NCBI GenBank assembly: GCA_021413825.1
Contig: JAIOPQ010000012.1
Span: forward strand, 1-64,000
Direction: 5' to 3'
DNA: 64,000 nucleotides
Source of the DNA: Spirochaetia bacterium
GTDB lineage: Bacteria > Spirochaetota > Leptospiria > Leptospirales > Leptonemataceae
In this document: positions 45,400 to 54,146 of the stretch, one piece after another
Layout of the letters: each line of letters starts with the position of its first letter
Numbering within the stretch: the first letter of the stretch is position 1
Notes under the pieces: model-generated
What the model was told of the DNA's origin: nothing
Database searches by the model: none
The model's input: only the letters and a program-made list of their open reading frames with translations
Translations under genes and position numbers: made by a program

Positions 45400-46051
45400 T
45401 TCGACCATCCGTGAGGCGGACAAAACGATTCGCGATTTTGCGAAACGGGCCCGCATCATGAGTTACGACCAGGGCGCAAAGGCCCTGGCGAAACTCAGCG
45501 ATTAGTTCAAAAAACAATTTAACACCGGAAGTATCGAGCGCGTTTAACGGTTCATCCAGAAACAGGATATCCGGTTCATGAAGCATCATCCTGCAGATTC
45601 CAAGTTTTTGCCGCATTCCACGCGAAAACGTTCGAGTAAGTTCGTGTTGTCTGTGCTTCAAACCAGCGCGATCAAGCAACGACTCAATTCGCTCTTGACC
45701 TGCTACGGTTAAAGAGCCAAAGTAAGCGCGATAGAACAACGCCAGATTCTCAAACGCAGTAAGGTCTACAAATATCCCAGCATCGTGGCCAATCACGCCG
45801 GTTCGAGACAAAAGGAGCGATCGATCTTCCGGTGACTCAACCAGTTTACCGTTATACGCAATTGTTCCAACGTGTGGTCTCAAACGAGACAATACAGTGT
45901 CTATTAACGTTGTTTTACCCGCGCCATTCTCGCCCATCAAACATACGACTTCGCTCCTGAGAAGGGTTAGATCTACACCCTTTAGTACCGGCTTATAGCC
46001 GTAGCTGCGGTGTAGATTCTCAATTTGGAGGATTGGATTTTTGGCGGACAA
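45392..46051 (-). CDS. ccmA: ABC transporter ATPase, CcmA-like
   Basis: A 219-residue ATP-binding cassette protein. Walker A is MGENGAGKTT, the signature is FSRGMRQKL and Walker B is DILFLDEP; the H-loop His is in VVTHD. Position as last gene of a cytochrome c maturation operon supports CcmA, the ATPase that releases haem-loaded CcmE from CcmC. Its start overlaps the upstream gene by 32 nt. The partners CcmB and CcmC are not in this window. Confidence 0.8.
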   Translation of the reverse strand: MSAKNPILQIENLHRSYGYKPVLKGVDLTLLRSEVVCLMGENGAGKTTLIDTVLSRLRPHVGTIAYNGKLVESPEDRSLLLSRTGVIGHDAGIFVDLTAFENLALFYRAYFGSLTVAGQERIESLLDRAGLKHRQHELTRTFSRGMRQKLGICRMMLHEPDILFLDEPLNALDTSGVKLFFELIAEFRQGLCALVVTHDAGPFRKIANRFVRLTDGRIN

Positions 46052-47069
46052 AGCTCACTCCAGAAGATGCAAGCACTGACGCTGCCAGAAATAAGATGAT
46101 AATGGCAAAGAGCAGTGCCAGCAGTACTTTCCAGGTTTCATCAAATACGGCATTCACATCAGATGAAAGCGGATTTTCAATGATGTATCCTCCATTCGAA
46201 AAATCCAGTTTCGCGGGATCATTTCCAAAGTTAATGCGCAGTGCAGGCCCCAAATTTGGAATCTGAATTTCTTCTGTCTGCGCACCCTCAACTTTGGGTT
46301 TAGCATCAGCTGGCTGGAACACCACTACAAGAAATGCATGCTTGGACGGTGATCCGGCAAACTCCTGTGCGCGTTCTTCTAGCTGGAAGCCTGGCATGTC
46401 ATATTCGAGAGTAAGTTCAGAATTTCCTGGCCTGATTCCGCGAACCAGATGACCGTCCGGACTGAGAGCGTTTGGCACGGGCATAGAACCTTGATGTTGA
46501 AGTTGTGCCTTTACATTTTTTGCATCGGGTGAAACAAAGAATTTGAGTCCGGCGCCAGCGAAGGCCTTAGGCGGGTTCGATCGATTCTCAATTGCAAATA
46601 CTCGAGAAATCTTCATTGCCTCTTTGTGTTTCACAACTTGAAGGCCAGAAGTGATCAAAATATCGTCAGGCTTTGCGCCGACTTCATAGATCATCACCCG
46701 CTGCGGCGCAGTGTAGAACTTTTCAGTGGGCGGAACGACGTGAATATAGGTTTCACCCGCGTATAAGCAGCGGACTAGAACTGGACCCTGAACCGGAACT
46801 GGATCAAAACGAAAATTAACAGTGCCCGGACGAATCGTCTGCAAGACCTGCATGCCAGTTTGCCCCGGCCTGAGCAGTTGAATCTCTTCGGGTTGGCCGG
46901 CCAATCCAGTCGTTCCGTTTACTACAGAACCAAAGATCGTTGCTTTCTTACCCGCCGAATTCCCGGCCTGGGGCTCACCCGTCATCATGGGCTGTGCAAC
47001 AACAGAAACCGCACCTAACAGGAAGAAGGTGAATAATGCAGAGCTTGCGCGACGACTCAGGCAAGTCAT
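46020..47069 (-). CDS. Exported protein of the ccm operon, single C-terminal membrane anchor
   Basis: A 349-residue protein with a signal peptide (ending VVAQ), a carboxypeptidase-regulatory/beta-sandwich-like middle (FRFDPVPVQGPVLVRCLYAGE) and a C-terminal helix (WKVLLALLFAIIILFLAAS). The start at 47069 shares an ATGA with the preceding zinc-ribbon gene. It has no homologue known to me in standard Ccm systems. It probably acts in the periplasm with CcmF/CcmH, but this is inferred only from the tight operon. Confidence 0.6.
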   Translation of the reverse strand: MTCLSRRASSALFTFFLLGAVSVVAQPMMTGEPQAGNSAGKKATIFGSVVNGTTGLAGQPEEIQLLRPGQTGMQVLQTIRPGTVNFRFDPVPVQGPVLVRCLYAGETYIHVVPPTEKFYTAPQRVMIYEVGAKPDDILITSGLQVVKHKEAMKISRVFAIENRSNPPKAFAGAGLKFFVSPDAKNVKAQLQHQGSMPVPNALSPDGHLVRGIRPGNSELTLEYDMPGFQLEERAQEFAGSPSKHAFLVVVFQPADAKPKVEGAQTEEIQIPNLGPALRINFGNDPAKLDFSNGGYIIENPLSSDVNAVFDETWKVLLALLFAIIILFLAASVLASSGVSFVRQKSNPPN

Positions 47070-47440
47070 AGAGCACCTGCCAATTCCGAGCCACATTGAG
47101 CACACAGTTTGCTTTGTTCTGGCTGAAGAGCGCCGCAAGCAGGGCAAAACACGCGCTTCCCGGGTTTATGCACGGCTGCTTTCAAAACAACCTTTTCAAG
47201 GCGATCGAGCTCCGCGAGTAAATCACCGGCCATAGAAGAAAACTCTTCCTCTGCGATTTTTCCGGAATCAAATTCCTGGCGCAAATCAGCGAGCATTGAT
47301 TTTATCTTTTGCTTGGCCCGCGCATGCTCTTCATCGGGCGTTCCGGAAATATAGAACTCTGGAACGGCTTTTCTACTCAGAAGAGGTACGAACAACGCCA
47401 GGACACAAATCACAAGCAAGAGAGAGAGCACAATGGTCAT
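47066..47440 (-). CDS. Membrane zinc-ribbon protein, CcmI-like position
   Basis: A 124-residue protein with an N-terminal helix, a coiled-coil-like middle (KQKIKSMLADLRQEFDSGKI) and a C-terminal zinc ribbon (CPACG ... CAQCG). It overlaps both neighbours by 4 nt in the ccm operon. N-terminal helix plus a helical DUF-like segment recalls CcmI, but the ribbon is not a standard part of it. Confidence 0.65.
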   Translation of the reverse strand: MTIVLSLLLVICVLALFVPLLSRKAVPEFYISGTPDEEHARAKQKIKSMLADLRQEFDSGKIAEEEFSSMAGDLLAELDRLEKVVLKAAVHKPGKRVFCPACGALQPEQSKLCAQCGSELAGAL

Positions 47441-47985
47441 TTGTCCAGATCCCTCGTTCTCTCCAGAAGAGAGTCCAACGCTACTGTTTTGGCCGGAACA
47501 CTGGCTGCAGTCATTCTGGATCTTTTTCTAAGCCAATAAGCAAGCAATGCAACGGCCATAATGCCAAATAACGTTACGACTAGAATTGTACTGAATCCTG
47601 TATTCCTGGCCAGAACTTCCGGGCCAAATCCAGTTACAAACTTGTTGGCTAGATCATCGCGGCCGTTCTCAATGAGGCTCTGGACGATTGCATCATTTCG
47701 CGCGCCTTCACCAAAACCGCTGACCATGCCCTTAAGAATCTGATCACGATTCATTCCTTCGCGAATTCTATTCTCGATGAAGCGACGCGCTGGAATTCCC
47801 CACGGACAATCCACATGCGGACAGGTAGAAAGGACAAGATGGCAACCACATCCGCAAATTAAACCTTCCGAAACGGCCGTGAATGTTTTTATTTGATCCG
47901 GATCTTTTAGCTTTGTAAATACTGCTTGAGCTTGAAGCCCCGACAATAGCGTCACCAGACAAGCGGCGAATATAAATCGTTTCAC
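47437..47985 (-). CDS. ccmH: CcmH-like thioredox protein of cytochrome c maturation
   Basis: A 182-residue protein with a signal peptide (ending LQAQA), the CcmH domain and a C-terminal membrane helix. The usual LRCxxC site is replaced by LICGCGCHLVLSTC followed by PHVDCPW, so the site has a CxCxC core plus two extra cysteines, as in CcmH-like proteins of some non-proteobacteria. It would keep the apocytochrome CxxCH cysteines reduced, next to CcmF. Confidence 0.82.
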   Translation of the reverse strand: MKRFIFAACLVTLLSGLQAQAVFTKLKDPDQIKTFTAVSEGLICGCGCHLVLSTCPHVDCPWGIPARRFIENRIREGMNRDQILKGMVSGFGEGARNDAIVQSLIENGRDDLANKFVTGFGPEVLARNTGFSTILVVTLFGIMAVALLAYWLRKRSRMTAASVPAKTVALDSLLERTRDLDK

Positions 47986-50486
47986 TCACGCTCTCCAAAC
48001 GGAAGGACCAGGATCAGCCCGCTCAAGAAAAACAGAACGGATCCCAGCCATACAAATTTCACCAGCGGATTTACCCAGACTTCCAGCGTTGCTACTATCG
48101 ATGTCGGGAATAACTGATCGTGAGCGGCCGGGTTTTTCTGGAATTCAAAGAAGTAGAACTCGTACAGATGAGCAAAGTCAGGATTCGTCTTTCGCTGCGC
48201 GTCCATGATCGAACCCAATTGAATATAGATATCCTCATCGAATGATGAGCGAATATCGGGCTCGCTGGTTGGGATTCTTTGCGCACGCATATCTTCTGCG
48301 CGCATCACTTCACCGGTGACTGGATAAATCTGTGGATGAAACAGGCGCTCAGTCTTCATGCGCCCGCCTGGAATAAAGCCAGTAAAGAATTTTATTGCTT
48401 TCTCGTTTATTGCAGCGGGACGATTGGCAAAATCAAATGCAGACATTGATTCCGGTCTAATGATTGGAGCGGCGGGTTCACCTTTCTCTCTAACATGAAA
48501 ATGCCCCTGGTAAGAAACTACAAGGTGCAGTGGATTTGTGCGATCCGCGTTTGGCTTGAAAGCTGGAACAAAGAAGAGATCCGTAGCTTCAACTTCGTAG
48601 CCATCAATGTAACCTTTGTCACCGCTGTAGTAGTGAACCGCGTCTCCCTTTTCGTAGGGCATACGATAGAAATGAAAATCCAGCTTTGCTGTTTTCTTGA
48701 AGCTTCCACCGGCATATCCAATGAACAAAAAGACAATTGCCAGGTGAACCAGGTAGCCACCGTAGCGGCGCTTGTTTCGGCCCACCAGACGAATAAACGC
48801 AATTACAACATTCTCACCAAATCGCTCTGTGCGAGAACGAATGCCGCGGAAATATTCCTGTATGATTCCAGAAACCGTAAAGACGGCGATCCCTGCGGTC
48901 AGAATGGAAAATACCTCAGCGACCAGAATTGGACCCCAGGAACTTTCTTCTCCAGCTGGCCTGAAGAACTTACCATAAACTGCTGCCGTAACTACGAGCG
49001 CTATTCCGCCCAGAATCAATGGAATCCTCAAATTTTTGGCGTATACTTGATCTGCACTCTTCTTCCAGGCAAGCAAAGGTGATGCGCCCATTAAAAACAA
49101 AGTAATCACGCCGACTGGAACCATGATACGGTTGTATGCTGTTACTTTCCATTCTGCCTTGTGACAGCTAATTACTCCATCAAATGTGCAATCGATTGCA
49201 AGAAGCGGAGAGAAAACTCCAACAAGAATCACAAATACAGACAGTAACATCAGGAAGTTGTTCAGCAACATGCTTCCTTCTTTAGAAGTTACTGTGTCCA
49301 GTTGATGATCAGGCCGCAGGCGACGACGCTGCAAAATAATATAACGCAAATAGAAATAGAAACTACTTCCAATATAAATGATGAGCGGCATTCCGATGCT
49401 GGACTCTGAAAAACTGTGTGGACCCTGGAGAACCCCGCTTCGCGTAATCCAGGTACCAAGCATGCTGAAATGATACGCAAGTAGAATGAGGAGCATGGTC
49501 CAGAACTTGAGCATTCCGCGTCGCTCTGTTACTATTACCGTATGCAGAAATGCAGTCATGAGCAAGAACGGCATGAGGCTTGCATTCTCCACTGGATCCC
49601 AGGCCCAGTAACCACCCCAACCTAACTCTTCGTACGCCCACTTACTACCGAGTAAAATTCCAGTACCCAGAAAAAACCAGGAAAATATAGTCCAGCGCCT
49701 GAGCATTGGATAGAAAGTATTCTTATAGTTCCCGGAAATTAAGACGGCCATTGCAATCGCAAAAGGAATTGCAGAACTAACATAGCCGATGTATAAAATT
49801 GGAGGGTGAATGATCATCCCCCAATGCTGCAATAAAGGATTGAGGCCCTGGCCTGCCCGCATGGGCTCTGGAAATACGCGAAACGGTTGCCCGTCTCTAA
49901 AGAACAATCCAAGGAGTACAAATACAAACTGCAGCAATGCAAGCGCCAGGAAAAGAAATGGCATTCGATTCTGTAGTGTCCGGCTCTGGTAAACTGCCGC
50001 TGCGCTAAACACAGTTAAAAGGAAATACCAGAACAACAGACTTCCGCTGGAGCCGGCCCAGGCGCCTGTGATTCTAAAAAAGATACTGAGATCAGAAGAA
50101 GAATGAGTTACAACATACCGATTGCTCAAGTCACCTTGAATCATCAGCACAATCAGTGAGAGCATTGCAAGACCAACGATCGAAGCGTTGACATATAGCG
50201 CCTGACGTGAAAGTGCAAGCGCCGAACCAGAACTTCTAAAGCTTAATAGCGCCAGGAGCTTTGTGCGAAACGGATACCAGCCAGAAATTACAAAGCGCGT
50301 TAGCCGCGCAGATAGACGGTTGCGACCTCGCTTCCCGGTGAAGGACTCAAATAACTCAATGGGCAGAAATCGAACCAGGGCGCGAAATTGTCTGAGGTTC
50401 ATCCCCAGAAGGGCCGTCAGAATCGAAAATGCTACAGTTGATGCGGAAATCAGAAGCGCCAGCGCGCCAAGCTGATTTAGATTCAC
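47982..50486 (-). CDS. ccmF: Cytochrome c haem lyase subunit CcmF
   Basis: An 834-residue polytopic protein with about 15 helices. The haem-handling tryptophan-rich (WWD) segment is clear (GWGGYWAWDPVENASLMPF), with His residues (HWGMIIHPPILYIGY) flanking. It joins haem from CcmE to apocytochrome c in the periplasm. Its GTG start shares a G with the TAG stop of ccmE. Confidence 0.95.
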   Translation of the reverse strand: MNLNQLGALALLISASTVAFSILTALLGMNLRQFRALVRFLPIELFESFTGKRGRNRLSARLTRFVISGWYPFRTKLLALLSFRSSGSALALSRQALYVNASIVGLAMLSLIVLMIQGDLSNRYVVTHSSSDLSIFFRITGAWAGSSGSLLFWYFLLTVFSAAAVYQSRTLQNRMPFLFLALALLQFVFVLLGLFFRDGQPFRVFPEPMRAGQGLNPLLQHWGMIIHPPILYIGYVSSAIPFAIAMAVLISGNYKNTFYPMLRRWTIFSWFFLGTGILLGSKWAYEELGWGGYWAWDPVENASLMPFLLMTAFLHTVIVTERRGMLKFWTMLLILLAYHFSMLGTWITRSGVLQGPHSFSESSIGMPLIIYIGSSFYFYLRYIILQRRRLRPDHQLDTVTSKEGSMLLNNFLMLLSVFVILVGVFSPLLAIDCTFDGVISCHKAEWKVTAYNRIMVPVGVITLFLMGASPLLAWKKSADQVYAKNLRIPLILGGIALVVTAAVYGKFFRPAGEESSWGPILVAEVFSILTAGIAVFTVSGIIQEYFRGIRSRTERFGENVVIAFIRLVGRNKRRYGGYLVHLAIVFLFIGYAGGSFKKTAKLDFHFYRMPYEKGDAVHYYSGDKGYIDGYEVEATDLFFVPAFKPNADRTNPLHLVVSYQGHFHVREKGEPAAPIIRPESMSAFDFANRPAAINEKAIKFFTGFIPGGRMKTERLFHPQIYPVTGEVMRAEDMRAQRIPTSEPDIRSSFDEDIYIQLGSIMDAQRKTNPDFAHLYEFYFFEFQKNPAAHDQLFPTSIVATLEVWVNPLVKFVWLGSVLFFLSGLILVLPFGERE

Positions 50487-50932
50487 TATTGGTTACCTTC
50501 GAATTCTGTCTTAAAACGAGCGCTGCTTAGTTCACGCCGTTTTGCATAATCCGCCTCATATTTCGAAGCGCATTTGGCCTCAATCTTGTTAGAAACCAAT
50601 AGCATGTCCGGGGAAAGATGTCCGTCTGCACGCACAGGTGCATTGTCTGCAAATGTATCCGGCAGCTGGGTTTCCCCATTAAAATGGACTTTCAAATCCC
50701 GTCCGTCCAGGGTCATTATGAAATCAGCCTTATCGCCGTATCGAAGCACAGAGCCTGGCTTTACAAAACCGCGAACACGAAGTTCATGCTCATGATATTT
50801 GGCAGGGTCCGTTACGACTGCAGTTGCATCAACCAGGATTACGGAGGTCTTTCTTGAGGGCCCGGTCAGGTACACCATGGCTCCGAGGGAAACAACTATC
50901 AATCCCATGAGAATCCAGAAACGGGTTTTCAT
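50486..50932 (-). CDS. ccmE: Haem chaperone CcmE, Cys variant
   Basis: A 148-residue protein with an N-terminal anchor and an OB-fold domain (HELRVRGFVKPGSVLRYG, KVHFNGETQLPDTF). In standard CcmE the haem-binding residue is His in HxxxY; here the motif is CASKY, i.e. CxxxY. This Cys-type CcmE is known from some archaea and sulfate reducers and binds haem through Cys. The ATG at 50932 is preferred over the TTG at 50953. It is the first gene of the ccm operon and divergent from the oxidoreductase gene. Confidence 0.88.
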   Translation of the reverse strand: MKTRFWILMGLIVVSLGAMVYLTGPSRKTSVILVDATAVVTDPAKYHEHELRVRGFVKPGSVLRYGDKADFIMTLDGRDLKVHFNGETQLPDTFADNAPVRADGHLSPDMLLVSNKIEAKCASKYEADYAKRRELSSARFKTEFEGNQ

Positions 50933-50971
50933 AATTGCAAGAAAAAACGGCAAGCGGCTGATGGCAAGTCA

Positions 50972-52798
50972 ATGATGGACGATTCAATCTCACGTAAAGA
51001 CCTCTTAAAGAAAGGATTCGTATTCGCGGGCAAAGCTCTGGGCGCAGGCGTAGCTGGCGGTGCTGCCTATTCTTTCCTGGGCAATCGGAAATATAAGAAA
51101 GCATTTCCGGAAATTCCAGGGAACCATGCAGACTTAAAGAAGAATGGGCAGAGCGTGCTTATCCTCGGTGGCGGCCTTGCTGGAGTTCAAGCAGCATGCG
51201 AACTCGCAGATCGTGGATTTGAAGTCACGATTCTCGAAAAAACGGCCCATGCCGGGGGAAAACTCAAAACCTGGAAAGATAGACGATTTGCTAAGAAGTA
51301 TTTTCCAAACGGATATTCACGCGAACACGGATTGCACGGCGTCTGGGGATTCTACAAGAACCTGCGCGAGTTTATTGGCCGCCACAAGATCCCTCTGAAC
51401 ATTCTTCCGGATAACGAGTCGTTTTACTATTTGATGGATGCACAGGGAGTCCGCAATAAAATCAAAGCTGTAACATGGCCCGTTCCGTTTGATAGAATTC
51501 AAATGATCCCAAACGGAATCTATGTCCCGAGCGTAGAAGATGTAAACAAACCAGCTCCTGGACTTGGCGCTGCATTTCGGGCAACCATGAAGTTATCCGG
51601 ATTCGATTTCACGAACGAAGATCAGCGCATGTACCTTGATAGCCTTTCATTCTACGATTGGGCCAAGAAGGTTGGTGTTCACGATCAAATGATTCGCTAC
51701 TACTATGAGGGAATGTCAGATATGGCATTGTTCCTGAGCACACGCGAATGCTCAGCACTCGGCCTTGGGAATTTGATCCGACTGGGTGCAACACCTGCAG
51801 ATACGCGTGTGGATTTCTACCAATGGCCTCCGGACGAAACGGTGATCAATCCACTCATCAAACACCTTGAAGGCAAAGGTGGCAAGATCCTCTATAATAC
51901 AGAAGTAACCGAACTGGTAATGCAGAACGGCAAACTCAATGCCGTCAAAACAAATCAGAATCTACCGGCCGGCAGCGTCAGGCGATGCAGGGTATGTGGC
52001 AATTTAATCTACGGTGGAATCGAAGATCATTGCCCCTATTGCGGAGCAGATCCTTCGATGATTGAGCTACTCCCGGAACAGGAAAAAATTCCAAAAACCT
52101 TCCAGGCGGATCATTACATCCTGGCGATGGATATTCCTGGAGCCAAGAAACTACTCATCAATACTGACCTCGCCCGTCAGCATGATTACTTCCGAAAAAT
52201 TCAAAGCCTTAGCCAGGCCACCATTCTGTGCGTAAATCTATTGTATGAAAACTCCGAAGGATGGGAGAAACGATTCCCATCCGGTACACCGTGGAGCGCC
52301 GTGGATTTCTTCCCCACCGGATACAAGCTCCTTGGATTCACTTCGAACTGGTCGTCTGTTCAAATTCCGGGACTCAAGCAGAAGAAAGTGGACCTAATCG
52401 AAGTTCAAGTAAGCAGATGGCAGGAATTCATTGGAAAAGATTTTTCCTACATCGCGCGTGAAGTTCATAAGGAACTAAAGAAGGTAATTCCAGATCTTCC
52501 AGATCCGACAGATTATTATATCAATCGCTGGGACACGTATACAGGCTACAGACCAGGCGACGAGGCAAATCGTCCAACCGTTCAGAGCCCGGTGGAAAAT
52601 CTCCTGCTGATTGGAGACTGGATATTTGTTCCGCAGCACTCCATCTTCATGGAGCGCACGAATGTATGTGCTAAGTGGGTTACCAATCTCATTCTTGAAA
52701 AAGCGGGAATCACAGAAGGCAAGATTGAAATCCTGGAGTCCGGAACGCCGGACTGGCAGCTCAGTTTACTGGGTCTTCTAACTAGCGTGAAGGCCTAA
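50972..52798 (+). CDS. FAD-dependent oxidoreductase with inserted rubredoxin-like domain
   Basis: A 608-residue protein. Residues about 7-35 look like a Tat-type or hydrophobic leader (SRKDLLKKGFVFAGK). The FAD-binding fold starts at about 60 with VLILGGGLAGVQAACELAD and continues into a phytoene-desaturase-like body. Between residues about 335 and 360 sits a rubredoxin-like ribbon (CRVCG ... CPYCG; Cys 339, 342, 354, 357), well within the flavoenzyme. The C-terminal flavin patch is LLLIGDWIFVP. The insertion suggests internal electron transfer from iron to flavin. Its TAA overlaps the ATG of a CapA-like gene. Confidence 0.8.
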   Translation: MMDDSISRKDLLKKGFVFAGKALGAGVAGGAAYSFLGNRKYKKAFPEIPGNHADLKKNGQSVLILGGGLAGVQAACELADRGFEVTILEKTAHAGGKLKTWKDRRFAKKYFPNGYSREHGLHGVWGFYKNLREFIGRHKIPLNILPDNESFYYLMDAQGVRNKIKAVTWPVPFDRIQMIPNGIYVPSVEDVNKPAPGLGAAFRATMKLSGFDFTNEDQRMYLDSLSFYDWAKKVGVHDQMIRYYYEGMSDMALFLSTRECSALGLGNLIRLGATPADTRVDFYQWPPDETVINPLIKHLEGKGGKILYNTEVTELVMQNGKLNAVKTNQNLPAGSVRRCRVCGNLIYGGIEDHCPYCGADPSMIELLPEQEKIPKTFQADHYILAMDIPGAKKLLINTDLARQHDYFRKIQSLSQATILCVNLLYENSEGWEKRFPSGTPWSAVDFFPTGYKLLGFTSNWSSVQIPGLKQKKVDLIEVQVSRWQEFIGKDFSYIAREVHKELKKVIPDLPDPTDYYINRWDTYTGYRPGDEANRPTVQSPVENLLLIGDWIFVPQHSIFMERTNVCAKWVTNLILEKAGITEGKIEILESGTPDWQLSLLGLLTSVKA

Positions 52799-54132
52799 TG
52801 TCAAAGAAACTTCCAATCATCAGTGTATCAGTAATCGTTGTCGGATTCGTACTGATTCTAACGTCGCTTCCGGGGCGCGACCCAGAAAGCGCTCCAGAGA
52901 ACCAGATCCTTCTAGTCCAGACAGGATGGACAAGTGATTTCGATTCAAAATCGCTGACTGAACTACAAAGAGATTACTGCGCTGGCCGACTGGCTGCAAC
53001 GGAAACAGCAATTGCAGAAGCGAATCGTCGATTTTCGTGTAAGCCAGAGCTTGATGCAGTCAAAGCTGCGGAGTTTCATCCTGGTGCTAAAAACAAAATG
53101 ATCCTCCTGAGTCTCCCGGAGGCCATTCCGCAGATGAAAACGCTGTCGGTAGATTCGGTTTCCTTTTTCAAAGATTCTAAACGTTATTCGCTCATTGGGC
53201 CATCCGGCAACCAGGTCCGAGGCCAGATATCGCATTTCATACTTACCGGAGTAAGTGCGCTCACGCGTTATACAGGAAGAAGCGCGGATGCAAACGGTCC
53301 AGGAATTCTAAGCGAAAAGATCAAACCATACTTTGCAAATGCAGATTACGTGCATGTTAGCAATGAAGTTAGCTTTACCAATCCATGCGTGTTTGCTCCA
53401 GGGACACGCTTCTGCTCCAAAGAGGCCCATTTTCAAGCATTCCGCGATATCCGGGCGAACGTTGTAGAATTGACCGGGAATCACAATCGCGACTTTGGCA
53501 ACGAATCGTTTACGCAGACCTACAAATGGTTTGAGAAGAACGGTATGAAAATGTTTGGTGGAGGCAGGACAGAAGCAGAAGCCAATCAACCGCTCATTCT
53601 TCCATTAAAATCCGGAACCCTTGCAATCATTGGATTCAATGAGCTCTGTCCGCTTGGCGAATGTGCTCAGGGCAACGTTCCCGGAGCAAATCGCTACAAT
53701 CCTGAAAAGGCCCGCGCAGTTATTCAAGGGATTCGTAAAGCGCATCCCGGCGCTTTTATTATAGCGACTGTGCAATTCGGTGAGGTGAACTCGTATCAGC
53801 CTACGGCGTCACAGCGAAGCATCAGCAGTAGTCTGCTGGAAGATGGTGCCGATCTAGTCTACGGTTCGCAGGCGCACCAGGTTCAACAAATGGAGTTTGC
53901 AAAGGGAAAGATATTGCTCCATGGCCTCGGGAATTTCTTCTTTGACCAGACGCATACCTTTGGCCTCAGGCAAGGCTATTTCATGAATTTTTATTTTTAC
54001 AGAGGCAGGCTTGTTACCATGGAGCCCGTTTTCACCTGGATAGATGAGAAATTCAGGCCAGTGCCTGCTGATGCAAAGCAGATCAACCAGATCAAAGACT
54101 CGATCTATTCTGACGCTCTACTCTATAAATAG
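52798..54132 (+). CDS. CapA-family metallophosphoesterase-like protein
   Basis: A 444-residue protein with an N-terminal membrane anchor and a CapA/PgsA-type domain (about 130-420): YVHVSNEVSFTNPC, VVELTGNHNRDFG, LAIIGFNE, DLVYGSQAHQVQQM and LLHGLGNFFFDQ. CapA family proteins act in poly-gamma-glutamate or similar polymer export or on the cell surface. Tight coupling (1-nt overlap) to the rubredoxin-flavin enzyme has no obvious precedent known to me. Confidence 0.8.
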   Translation: MSKKLPIISVSVIVVGFVLILTSLPGRDPESAPENQILLVQTGWTSDFDSKSLTELQRDYCAGRLAATETAIAEANRRFSCKPELDAVKAAEFHPGAKNKMILLSLPEAIPQMKTLSVDSVSFFKDSKRYSLIGPSGNQVRGQISHFILTGVSALTRYTGRSADANGPGILSEKIKPYFANADYVHVSNEVSFTNPCVFAPGTRFCSKEAHFQAFRDIRANVVELTGNHNRDFGNESFTQTYKWFEKNGMKMFGGGRTEAEANQPLILPLKSGTLAIIGFNELCPLGECAQGNVPGANRYNPEKARAVIQGIRKAHPGAFIIATVQFGEVNSYQPTASQRSISSSLLEDGADLVYGSQAHQVQQMEFAKGKILLHGLGNFFFDQTHTFGLRQGYFMNFYFYRGRLVTMEPVFTWIDEKFRPVPADAKQINQIKDSIYSDALLYK

Positions 54133-54146
54133 AAACAAAGCAGACG

